A DNA stretch of 5,402 bases, taken from assembly GCA_938036845.1 (NCBI GenBank), contig CALHWA010000162.1, positions 1 to 5,402 on the forward strand, read 5' to 3'. This DNA is from an uncultured Candidatus Saccharibacteria bacterium. Its GTDB lineage: Bacteria > Patescibacteriota > Saccharimonadia > Saccharimonadales > Saccharimonadaceae. This document shows, in pieces, positions 1 through 5,402 of the stretch. Within the stretch, counting starts at the first letter, position 1, and each line of letters begins with the position of its first letter. The position numbers and the translations under genes are program-made. Below the pieces are notes generated by a model. That model did not search any database. It was not told the origin of the DNA and saw nothing but the letters and a program-made list of their open reading frames with translations.

Positions 1-17
1 AGCGCGATAAGCTAGCG

Positions 18-1352
18 ATGCGAAGCGTGCGCGCCGTTAAGGCGGTATTTCTGGCTGGCGGAATAGTGCAGGTGCCAGATTGGTGTCATACGGTTATTCC
101 AAAGCGTACTGAATGGCAGCAGAATAAAGCTCTGCTGCCATCGGCAGCTAACGATATATACCAAAAGTTAGTTCAGGAGGCGTTTGATTGGGCGGTGGCA
201 CAGTGCGAACAGATAGCTTTTGATGAGCTACAGCAATCATGCTACGATGACGAAATTGCAATCTGTAAATCGGAGAGTCAACATCTCGATGCATTACAAA
301 CAGAACATACGGCGTTAGTTACGCAGGCTCGGCAGCTTGAACAATCGCGAGACGAGGAACATACAACGGTACCGGCTAATACATTGCTGTCCTTCTGCCA
401 CTATCTCACAGAGCATGTACCACAAATTAGTCAGACGCAAATTGCACTCTTACAATGGTTTGATCGATCGGATAAGGCGATAACTCATGATATAGCACAG
501 CGCTTGGTTGATCGCCTCTGGCCAAAGAGTGCACAGCACGCTGATCGTCAGTTAATTGATATGCAAACGGAACAGATCATTGCTGAGGCGGCTGAGCGGC
601 TAGCCAATGCATTGGTAGCATATCAACCAACAGCTGACCAGCTAGCAACCCACGATTTGCCAAATGTATCTAGCAATAAACGACGCAGCATGGAAGGCTC
701 AGTAGGCCTGCTACCTAACAAGTCGAATCAGCCAGATAATGTCACGTCGCTGCCAGTATCAGAACCACTACGCCTTCGTGTAGAAACCGAACGTGTGCCG
801 CTTGATTACCTTACCTTGCCGCACAAGCTTGTACCATGGCTTGAGGCGGATAGTCGTACTGATAGTACGGTGAGTTGTAAAGTTGTTGTCGATAACGTAC
901 CTGGGGTGCTTGTGGTTGATTGTCGTAGCAAAGCACTGCAAGAAATTGAACGTCGGATGGACGGTTATCAATCAACTGCATGGGGTTATATAGCACCAAA
1001 TGTACAACAGCGTCTTATGCATTACGCTCGAGCATCTGTGTCGGATGGTGGTTTAATTCATGCTGGTAAATTCTCAAGTGTTGATAAAAACGGCGAATCG
1101 ACTTACCCGCACCCTGTGATTTACAGTAAGGACGCGAAGCACAATGTAATGCGTGTCTACATATCGAACCTACGGGTCAACCAGATGGACGATAGGCTTG
1201 CGAGTGTGCGTGAGCAACTTGCAGCGATGCAGGTGCACGAATTGATTATGCTGATCGGTGTTTGTGACAAGCAGCACCAGCTGGCGACATTGGCAGAAAT
1301 TACTGGACGTTCTCGACGAGAGTTACGCAAACAGCGCGTAGGTAGCATTTAA
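18..1352 (+). CDS. Uncharacterised 444-aa protein with C-terminal helix-turn-helix-like segment (5' end uncertain)
   Basis: I do not recognise a family for this protein. It is soluble-looking: no signal peptide and no convincing membrane segment. Residues 8-22 (VFLAGGIVQVPDW core) resemble the first strand of nucleoside 2-deoxyribosyltransferase-like proteins, but the similarity stops there. Residues 45-210 look mostly helical, with a coiled-coil-prone, Gln/Glu-rich stretch at about 84-114. Residues 215-250 form a polar, Pro/Ser/Asn-rich linker. Residues 251-444 look like a compact alpha/beta domain containing VPGVLVVDC (294-302) and HPVIYSKDAKHNVMRVYISN (365-384). The tail at 405-440 contains LATLAEITGRSRRELRK, which has the spacing of a helix-turn-helix, so nucleic-acid binding is possible but unproven. 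The frame is open from ATG 18 back to the window edge and no Shine-Dalgarno precedes the ATG, so the gene may start upstream. It ends with TAA, 13 bases before a strong terminator. That the ORF is real is well supported by its length and the downstream terminator; its function is unknown. Confidence 0.8.
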   Translation: MRSVRAVKAVFLAGGIVQVPDWCHTVIPKRTEWQQNKALLPSAANDIYQKLVQEAFDWAVAQCEQIAFDELQQSCYDDEIAICKSESQHLDALQTEHTALVTQARQLEQSRDEEHTTVPANTLLSFCHYLTEHVPQISQTQIALLQWFDRSDKAITHDIAQRLVDRLWPKSAQHADRQLIDMQTEQIIAEAAERLANALVAYQPTADQLATHDLPNVSSNKRRSMEGSVGLLPNKSNQPDNVTSLPVSEPLRLRVETERVPLDYLTLPHKLVPWLEADSRTDSTVSCKVVVDNVPGVLVVDCRSKALQEIERRMDGYQSTAWGYIAPNVQQRLMHYARASVSDGGLIHAGKFSSVDKNGESTYPHPVIYSKDAKHNVMRVYISNLRVNQMDDRLASVREQLAAMQVHELIMLIGVCDKQHQLATLAEITGRSRRELRKQRVGSI

Positions 1353-1365
1353 AGAGAAACCGTGC

Positions 1366-1410
1366 AGAAATAAAACTACGTGGCTTTGTACGCTACGTAG
1401 TTTTATTTCT
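1366..1410. terminator. Bidirectional intrinsic terminator between convergent genes
   Basis: Bases 1366-1381 (agaaataaaactacgt) and 1395-1410 (acgtagttttatttct) are perfect reverse complements over 16 bp. The stem can be extended by a G-T and two G-C pairs, leaving a loop of about 7 bases. The 3' arm is U-rich in RNA read from either strand, as expected for a shared terminator. It sits 13 bases after the TAA of the 444-aa gene and about 125 bases beyond the stop of the opposing malic enzyme gene. The stem's AT-rich base makes it somewhat atypical, but the symmetry and position are strong evidence. Confidence 0.85.
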
Positions 1411-1534
1411 TGGGCTTACTGTCTCTTGCGCGACAAAACTCACCGATATAACCAGTGCTCTACGAGGTTACGTGAGGTATACAAAGTGGGAGGCAAGATT
1501 TAGGAATGTAGACCTTGGCGGGTATAATATCAGC

Positions 1535-2668
1535 CTAGCGAATAACCTTCGCTACAGCTTCCACTACGCGCTCATCAAATGGTGAGGGGATGACGTAGTC
1601 TGCTGTGGGCTCGTCAACCAGCGCTGCCAGCGCCTGGGCGGCGGCAAGTTTGTGCTCGTCGGTGATTTTTTGCACGCCGTTATCGAGCGCACCGCGGAAG
1701 ATGCCCGGAAAGGCCAGGGCGTTATTGACTTGGTTGGGGAAGTCGCTGCGGCCAGTGGCGATGATAGCCGCGCCAGCTGCTTTGGCGCTATCTGGCATGA
1801 TTTCTGGCACTGGATTGGCCAGGGCAAAGATAATCGGATCTTTGGCCATCATCCCGACGAGTTCTGGAGTCAGCAACCCAGCACGCGATACACCAATGAA
1901 TACATCAGCACCGGCCATAGCGTCTTCGAGCGACCCCTGCTGCGAGGCATCAACATACGCAAGCAGGGCAGTTTTTTCGGCGTTGAGGTCGGTGCGGTGG
2001 CTGCCCACAATGCCTTTGCTATCAACCGCCACGATGTGTCGAGCGCCGTAGGTATGCAGTAGCTTGATGATAGCAGTGCCAGCAGCGCCAGCGCCGACCA
2101 CGACGAATTTACTATCAGCCAGGCTGCGGCCCGTCAGCTTGGCAGCGTTGATCAGCCCAGCCAGTACCACTACGGCAGTGCCGTGCTGGTCGTCGTGGAA
2201 GACGGGGATATCCAGCTCGGCCTTGAGGCGCTCCTCAATCTCGAAGCACTTGGGCGCGGCGATATCCTCGAGATTAATGGCGCCAAAGCTTGGTGCGATT
2301 GCCTTAACCGTAGCGATAATCTCCTCTGGCTGGTGCACATCCAGCACGATTGGCACGGCATCGACACCAGCAAAATGCTTAAATAGCAGCGCCTTACCTT
2401 CCATCACCGGCATCGCAGCCTTAGGGCCAAGGTTGCCCAGGCCCAGAATGGCCGAACCATCACTAATGACTGCCACGAGGTTATTCGTCCAGGTGTAGGT
2501 GGGTAGGCTAGCGGGGTCATCTGCAATTGCCTTGCTGACTGCGCCCACGCCGGGGCTGTAGTAGCTGCTGAGTTTATCGCGATTAAGCTCATCGTTATCG
2601 CGTAGGCTGGTGGTGATTTTGCCCTTATATTTTTTGTGTAGGTCGAGTGCAAGTTTGTTATAATCCAT
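1535..2668 (-). CDS. Malic enzyme, short bacterial form (377 aa)
   Basis: Malic enzyme oxidatively decarboxylates L-malate to pyruvate and CO2 while reducing NAD(P), in the cytoplasm. All core motifs are present: YYSPGVG (36-42, catalytic Tyr region), the SDGSAILGLGN block (69-79), MEGKALLFKHFAGVDA (89-104, probable catalytic Lys92), NLEDI (132-136) and FHDDQHGTA (157-165) with the acidic metal ligands, the Rossmann motif GAGAAG (192-197), ANPVPEI (284-290) and RSDFPNQVNNALAFPGIFRG (307-326). Asp216 at the end of the second Rossmann strand (VAVDSKG) suggests NAD preference; this is inference. At 377 aa it matches the short bacterial enzymes and lacks the phosphotransacetylase-like tail of long MaeB proteins. 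I chose the ATG at 2668 because MDYNKLALDLHKKYKGK is a typical family N-terminus; a longer frame reaching 2800 adds 44 unrelated residues and reads through the promoter. No metabolic neighbours are visible, so it is probably monocistronic. The family assignment is near certain; cofactor and symbol are not. Confidence 0.97.
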   Translation of the reverse strand: MDYNKLALDLHKKYKGKITTSLRDNDELNRDKLSSYYSPGVGAVSKAIADDPASLPTYTWTNNLVAVISDGSAILGLGNLGPKAAMPVMEGKALLFKHFAGVDAVPIVLDVHQPEEIIATVKAIAPSFGAINLEDIAAPKCFEIEERLKAELDIPVFHDDQHGTAVVVLAGLINAAKLTGRSLADSKFVVVGAGAAGTAIIKLLHTYGARHIVAVDSKGIVGSHRTDLNAEKTALLAYVDASQQGSLEDAMAGADVFIGVSRAGLLTPELVGMMAKDPIIFALANPVPEIMPDSAKAAGAAIIATGRSDFPNQVNNALAFPGIFRGALDNGVQKITDEHKLAAAQALAALVDEPTADYVIPSPFDERVVEAVAKVIR

Positions 2669-2674
2669 AAACTC

Positions 2675-2680
2675 TAGTAT
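2675..2680 (-). promoter_or_regulatory. Probable -10 box of the malic enzyme gene (leaderless candidate)
   Basis: Read on the minus strand this is TATACT, five of six matches to TATAAT, separated from the ATG by only six bases (agagtt plus t counted from 2674 to 2669). A start site at the usual distance would fall on or next to the A of the ATG at 2668. No good Shine-Dalgarno lies between. No clear -35 hexamer is visible 16-18 bases upstream, which lowers confidence. Confidence 0.45.
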
Positions 2681-2733
2681 ACCGCAGACAGGCAAGAAAG
2701 AGAAAGGAGTAGTCCAAGGATAAACAGCCGTTA

Positions 2734-2763
2734 TTGCAATACTTTCGCGCCAAATGCTATTAT
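2734..2763 (+). promoter_or_regulatory. Probable sigma70-type promoter for the 583-aa protein gene
   Basis: TTGCAA (2734-2739) and TATTAT (2758-2763) are separated by 18 bases, with four and five matches to the -35 and -10 consensus. Transcription would start near 2770, giving a leader of about 60 bases to the ATG at 2831. It lies in the 162-bp divergent gap shared with the malic enzyme promoter, about 55-95 bases away from it on the opposite strand. Confidence 0.5.
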
Positions 2764-2800
2764 ATGATGCATGATACAAACCGAGCAAGGAGCCCTGCAT

Positions 2801-2813
2801 AGCCGCAGCGGCT
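2801..2813 (+). repeat. Small GC-rich inverted repeat in the leader of the 583-aa protein gene
   Basis: AGCCGC and GCGGCT are perfect inverted arms around a single A. In RNA this allows a five-pair stem with a three-base loop, ending eight bases before the Shine-Dalgarno. It could be a small leader hairpin or a protein-binding palindrome. It has no following T-run, so it is not a terminator. Function is unknown. Confidence 0.35.
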
Positions 2814-2821
2814 CACCATAC

Positions 2822-2825
2822 GGAG
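2822..2825 (+). promoter_or_regulatory. Shine-Dalgarno site that decides the 583-aa start
   Basis: GGAG lies five bases before the ATG at 2831. The earlier in-frame ATG at 2771 has no such site, so the downstream start is preferred. Confidence 0.65.
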
Positions 2826-2830
2826 TGATA

Positions 2831-4582
2831 ATGAAAAAATCTATAGACCAGCAGTCACCTTATCACGATACTCGTCCCGAGCGTGCATCTACAAGAATAG
2901 AAGTTGCAATCAAAGAAGATAATAAACTCCATAGAAAATTCAAGCTGGCCCTTCGTGACGCGAAGAAATCAAAACACGAGAAGGACACTTATATGCGGGC
3001 CAAGTCAATAGTTAAAAACGACCAGCAAAAAGCGCTCGAGGAGTTTGTGCAGACTGGCGAGAGGAGCACGGTGCCACCAGGTGTTCTCCAACGCTACCAA
3101 GAGGAGCGAGCAATCTGCGAGGCTACGCTTGCCGAAATAGCCGGAGAAGAAGATCAAGCAATGAAGGATGGCGGCTATGAAGCAGAAGATGAAGTGATGG
3201 AAGCTGCAACGCATCTTGGTTATGCGCCATTGACGTCTGATGAAGCAGCAGAGCAGGCTAATGAAATATATAACGCAACTCAGCTTGGCAAAGACGTGCG
3301 GCAGCGGTGCCAAATCGTCGAAGATAGGATTGGTGAGATCAACGCCGAGCTGGCATATCATATGGGCCTCACGGAGCCACCCTTGGCGGTTATATCTGAG
3401 GAAACAGCAATTCGTATCTGGGGCAAAGAAGCGGTCGAGAAGGCACAATCGGCTGGTGAGATGGGCGAGCCTGGGTATATTGATGTCTTCCCTGATAATG
3501 ACCGAACATCACGCTCAGGCAGCAAGCTGGGGTATGGTAGCCGTATAACACCAGAGTTTATCAAAAAAGATGCCAGCCAGCGGCTAGCGGAGGTGCTTGT
3601 GGGGTCTGCTGGCGAAGCGTGGACAGTGCAAGAGCTAGGTGATGCAATTTATGATCCAAGCAAAGTGCAAACAAAACTCGAGCGGTATAGACGAGCAAAT
3701 GCCTTGCTGTATAGTGCACAAAAATCAGATAGCCCCACTATGATCATTACAGAAGAGCTGGAGCGTAGTGGTCTTGTACTCCAGCGCGGCCAGCGATACC
3801 TCATAAATGAGCATGGCCAGCGAGGCTATTCAACCAATGTCTATCGAGCGGTGTCGGCAGACATTGCTATGCAAGGACTAACAGAAGAGATGCCAGTAAG
3901 TGGCCGCGCCAAACAACAGATTCGGTGGACGCTATATGACACTACAGCTGCAGCGCATGGAGCAGCCAACACTACTCACAGCGAGGCATCGCCAGCCGCT
4001 AATAGCGCAGAAAATGAAGTTTCGGTCAGTAGCATGCTAGACATCGATGATGCACTGGCAAAGCGAGCACTCGAGGCTGTCCGTGCCGCCGCTGACCGTC
4101 AAGCAGCAGAAGCCAAAGAGCAGCAAGAAGCTCTCCGCGCTGCGGAGGCTGCCCTCAGTGCAGAAGTACGCGTCCAGATCGAGCAGCTTGTAGAGCTTGC
4201 ACAGCCACTGATTGATCGCTTGCGAGAAAATAGCGCTGACGATAATGCAGACAAGCAGGTATTTCCTATTCAAGATTTGCCCGAGATAGGGAGCCAGTAC
4301 GCTTCTGAGTACGACCTAGAGATATTCCTCAACAAAGCTCGGCAGGCTGGGCTTATCAACAAAAAACAGCTGCGCAATCGTGCGCTGCCATCTGCTGGCG
4401 AGGCGCTTGTGCTTATCCTTTATGCATACGACCCGCAGACGATGTATGACCTAGTGCGTAATGATGCTGCTAAGCGTGTGCTCCAGCATAAATTCCAGCA
4501 AGCGTACGAGAACAGAGCTGCACAGGTAGTGAATGGCCGCGAAGGTGGAGCAAGCGCAGCCCAAGAAAACACCACCAGCTAA
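2831..4582 (+). CDS. Uncharacterised 583-aa soluble protein with winged-helix-like and coiled-coil segments
   Basis: I do not recognise a family. There is no signal peptide or membrane segment, so it is probably cytoplasmic. Residues 1-70 are very rich in Lys, Arg, Asp and Glu. Residues 85-180 look helical and acidic. Residues 240-342 look like a winged helix: the EAWTVQELGDAIYDPSKVQT segment (262-281) could be helix two into helix three, followed by a basic KLERYRR run and a possible hairpin wing around VLQRGQRYLINEHGQRGY (316-333). Residues 372-400 are an Ala/Thr/Ser/Asn-rich linker. Residues 405-466 are an Ala/Glu/Arg/Gln-rich likely coiled coil. Residues 477-565 form another compact helical region, possibly a second winged helix (YDLEIFLNKARQAGLINKKQ). 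Nucleic-acid binding or a scaffold role is inference only. The start at 2831 is supported by GGAG five bases upstream; an in-frame ATG at 2771 would add 20 residues. It ends in TAA with no evident terminator before the lipoprotein gene 97 bases on. Confidence 0.88.
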   Translation: MKKSIDQQSPYHDTRPERASTRIEVAIKEDNKLHRKFKLALRDAKKSKHEKDTYMRAKSIVKNDQQKALEEFVQTGERSTVPPGVLQRYQEERAICEATLAEIAGEEDQAMKDGGYEAEDEVMEAATHLGYAPLTSDEAAEQANEIYNATQLGKDVRQRCQIVEDRIGEINAELAYHMGLTEPPLAVISEETAIRIWGKEAVEKAQSAGEMGEPGYIDVFPDNDRTSRSGSKLGYGSRITPEFIKKDASQRLAEVLVGSAGEAWTVQELGDAIYDPSKVQTKLERYRRANALLYSAQKSDSPTMIITEELERSGLVLQRGQRYLINEHGQRGYSTNVYRAVSADIAMQGLTEEMPVSGRAKQQIRWTLYDTTAAAHGAANTTHSEASPAANSAENEVSVSSMLDIDDALAKRALEAVRAAADRQAAEAKEQQEALRAAEAALSAEVRVQIEQLVELAQPLIDRLRENSADDNADKQVFPIQDLPEIGSQYASEYDLEIFLNKARQAGLINKKQLRNRALPSAGEALVLILYAYDPQTMYDLVRNDAAKRVLQHKFQQAYENRAAQVVNGREGGASAAQENTTS

Positions 4583-4620
4583 ACTAGTTGCTATATATAC
4601 GAAAGTGCGGTATAGTTTAG
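4579..4620. repeat. 8-bp inverted repeat spanning the lipoprotein promoter
   Basis: CTAAACTA (4579-4586) and TAGTTTAG (4613-4620) are perfect inverted arms separated by 26 bases. The left arm overlaps the TAA of the 583-aa gene and lies just before the -35; the right arm overlaps the -10. It could be an operator or a weak transcript-end stem, or chance in AT-rich DNA. Confidence 0.35.
4588..4616 (+). promoter_or_regulatory. Probable sigma70-type promoter for the lipoprotein gene
   Basis: TTGCTA (4588-4593) and TATAGT (4611-4616) are spaced by 17 bases, with four and five matches to consensus. Transcription would start near 4623, giving a leader of about 57 bases. It begins directly after the stop codon of the preceding gene, so the lipoprotein can be expressed independently of it. 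Confidence 0.6.
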
Positions 4621-4669
4621 ATTATAAATCCAAAATAGGCATCATCCACCAGTGATGGTACAGAGAAAG

Positions 4670-4675
4670 AGGAGG
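4670..4675 (+). promoter_or_regulatory. Strong Shine-Dalgarno site of the lipoprotein gene
   Basis: AGGAGG, a full consensus match, lies four bases before the ATG at 4680. It fixes the start of a gene that is otherwise easy to miss because it has no stop inside the window. Confidence 0.8.
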
Positions 4676-4679
4676 AAAA

Positions 4680-5402
4680 ATGATAAACAGGCAAGAAGGC
4701 GGCTTACAGAATAGTCTCGCAGAAAAAATACGCAAAAAGTATGTCCCTCTGACTGCAATCATAGCTATAGGTGCTGGTGCTTTGGCAGGCTGTAGCTCAC
4801 CTGAAAAAGCACCACGAAACGCAACACAACCAACTGCTGCCACTGCCGAAGCAACGTCGTCAGCAACCGCAAATCCATCCATCGAAGCGTCAGCGGACGA
4901 AAAGACTCCACAGCCTGAGCGATCTCGCTCTACCGACAAAGCAACGGAGATACCATCGTTCCCAGCGTCTCCAACCCAATCGCCTGAGCAGCAATCAGCA
5001 GAAGAGCTTTTACCCGGCGAGGAGAAGCTGAGTGATGAAGAAAACCAAGCTTTCCGGAAGGAACTAGACCAAGCTTTGAGGAATGGAAGTGAAATCAATA
5101 TTGGGCGCGGTATCTTTATTATTGAGAGGGATGACGCGCCAGACCAGAAGGGTGTATCGCTCTATACTGCGATCTCTGACCCTGTGGTTGCCAATGTGGG
5201 CAAAGGAGCAACTCAGCCTGTATCAGCCAATGAACCAGTAGAGTACTTTGTTTACAACGCGAAGACCGAGCGTTGGTCGAAGTTTCGCAAAGAGAAGATT
5301 CCAAACTATTTTGTAATAGATAGAGACGGTAATGCGCAGCCAGGGCTGCAGCTTGAGCAAACACAGTTCTGGGAAGAGAAAGAGGGGAGCGATTTAGGCG
5401 AC
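4680..5402 (+). CDS. Putative lipoprotein, 3' end beyond the window (241 codons visible)
   Basis: This frame is open from ATG 4680 to the last base. The N-terminus is a lipoprotein signal: a basic stretch (EKIRKKY, 15-21), a hydrophobic core (VPLTAIIAIGAGALAG, 22-37) and the lipobox L35-A36-G37-C38 followed by SS. By the family rule, Lgt would add diacylglycerol to Cys38 and LspA would cut before it, anchoring the protein on the outer face of the membrane. Residues 41-113 form a disordered-looking linker rich in Pro, Ser, Thr, Ala and Glu. From about 116 a folded domain seems to start (LSDEENQAFRKELDQAL, then a strand at INIGRGIFIIERDD, 139-152), with VEYFVYNAKTERWSKFRKEK at 187-206; I recognise no family. 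The visible mature part has no other Cys. The strong AGGAGG and its own promoter support the start. It is 97 bases downstream of the 583-aa gene on the same strand. Confidence 0.9.
   Translation, partial: MINRQEGGLQNSLAEKIRKKYVPLTAIIAIGAGALAGCSSPEKAPRNATQPTAATAEATSSATANPSIEASADEKTPQPERSRSTDKATEIPSFPASPTQSPEQQSAEELLPGEEKLSDEENQAFRKELDQALRNGSEINIGRGIFIIERDDAPDQKGVSLYTAISDPVVANVGKGATQPVSANEPVEYFVYNAKTERWSKFRKEKIPNYFVIDRDGNAQPGLQLEQTQFWEEKEGSDLGD

Noticed and set aside
1435..1480. tRNA-like look on the minus strand: a five-pair stem (CACTG/CGGTG) with a seven-base loop and a nearby AGAGC
   Set aside because: No T-arm consensus, no acceptor stem and no complete D-arm could be drawn, so this is probably chance pairing.
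1605..2498. Three overlapping + strand open frames (1605-2051, 1652-2062, 2064-2498)
   Set aside because: They lie antisense to a malic enzyme with intact conserved motifs. Their translations are rich in Ser, Ala and Pro from the GC-rich complement and show no motif or ribosome site.
2669..2800. 44-residue N-terminal extension of the malic enzyme
   Set aside because: The extension is unlike the family N-terminus and would run through the -10 box and the divergent promoter region. The start at 2668 fits the family.
3005..3448. Minus-strand 147-aa frame with Cys-, Phe- and Leu-rich stretches that look membrane-like
   Set aside because: It is the complement of a Lys/Glu/Ala-rich helical coding region, which produces hydrophobic antisense codons. 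There is no start signal, and it lies wholly inside the 583-aa gene.
4622..5098. Minus-strand 158-aa open frame
   Set aside because: It is antisense to the lipoprotein. The + frame has a full AGGAGG, a lipobox and typical composition; the minus frame is Ser-rich, has no ribosome site, and ends in the lipoprotein leader.
5336..5349. Short inverted repeat GCAGC...GCTGC
   Set aside because: Five-base arms inside a coding frame with no T-run; easily explained by codon content.

Overview
The window carries four protein genes of a bacterium. Only one, a malic enzyme, belongs to a family I recognise confidently. All three visible stop codons are TAA or TAG, and no in-frame TGA has to be read through, so the standard code fits. 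Large family-less proteins, a short stand-alone malic enzyme, a Gram-positive-style lipoprotein signal and a possibly leaderless promoter would suit a small-genome lineage such as Saccharibacteria (TM7/CPR). That placement is inference with modest confidence, because no marker gene or rRNA is present.

Layout: (1) Bases 18-1352 (+) encode a 444-aa protein of unknown function that ends in a helix-turn-helix-like segment; its frame is open to the left edge, so the true start may lie outside. (2) Bases 1353-1534 are a convergent intergenic gap with a 16-bp perfect hairpin. The hairpin is U-rich on both strands and probably ends transcription from both sides. (3) Bases 1535-2668 (-) encode a 377-aa malic enzyme with all the core motifs I looked for. 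A TATACT box lies 6 bases before its ATG and no good Shine-Dalgarno is visible, so a leaderless mRNA is plausible. (4) Bases 2669-2830 are a divergent promoter region. (5) Bases 2831-4582 (+) encode a 583-aa soluble, charged, partly coiled-coil protein with one or two winged-helix-like segments. (6) Bases 4583-4679 hold a good sigma70-type promoter and a strong AGGAGG site. (7) Bases 4680-5402 (+) encode a lipoprotein with a clear LAGC lipobox, a long Pro/Ser/Thr/Ala/Glu-rich linker and the start of an exported domain; it runs off the right edge.

How they work together: malic enzyme would turn malate into pyruvate with reduction of NAD(P), an isolated carbon/redox step with no metabolic partner here. 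The 583-aa protein and the lipoprotein are on the same strand, 97 bp apart with no visible terminator between them. They could be partly co-transcribed, although the lipoprotein also has its own promoter. I see no tRNA, rRNA, CRISPR array, insertion sequence, phage gene or recognised defence gene. A new system is not demonstrated; the best candidates are the unassigned 444-aa protein and the 583-aa protein/lipoprotein pair.
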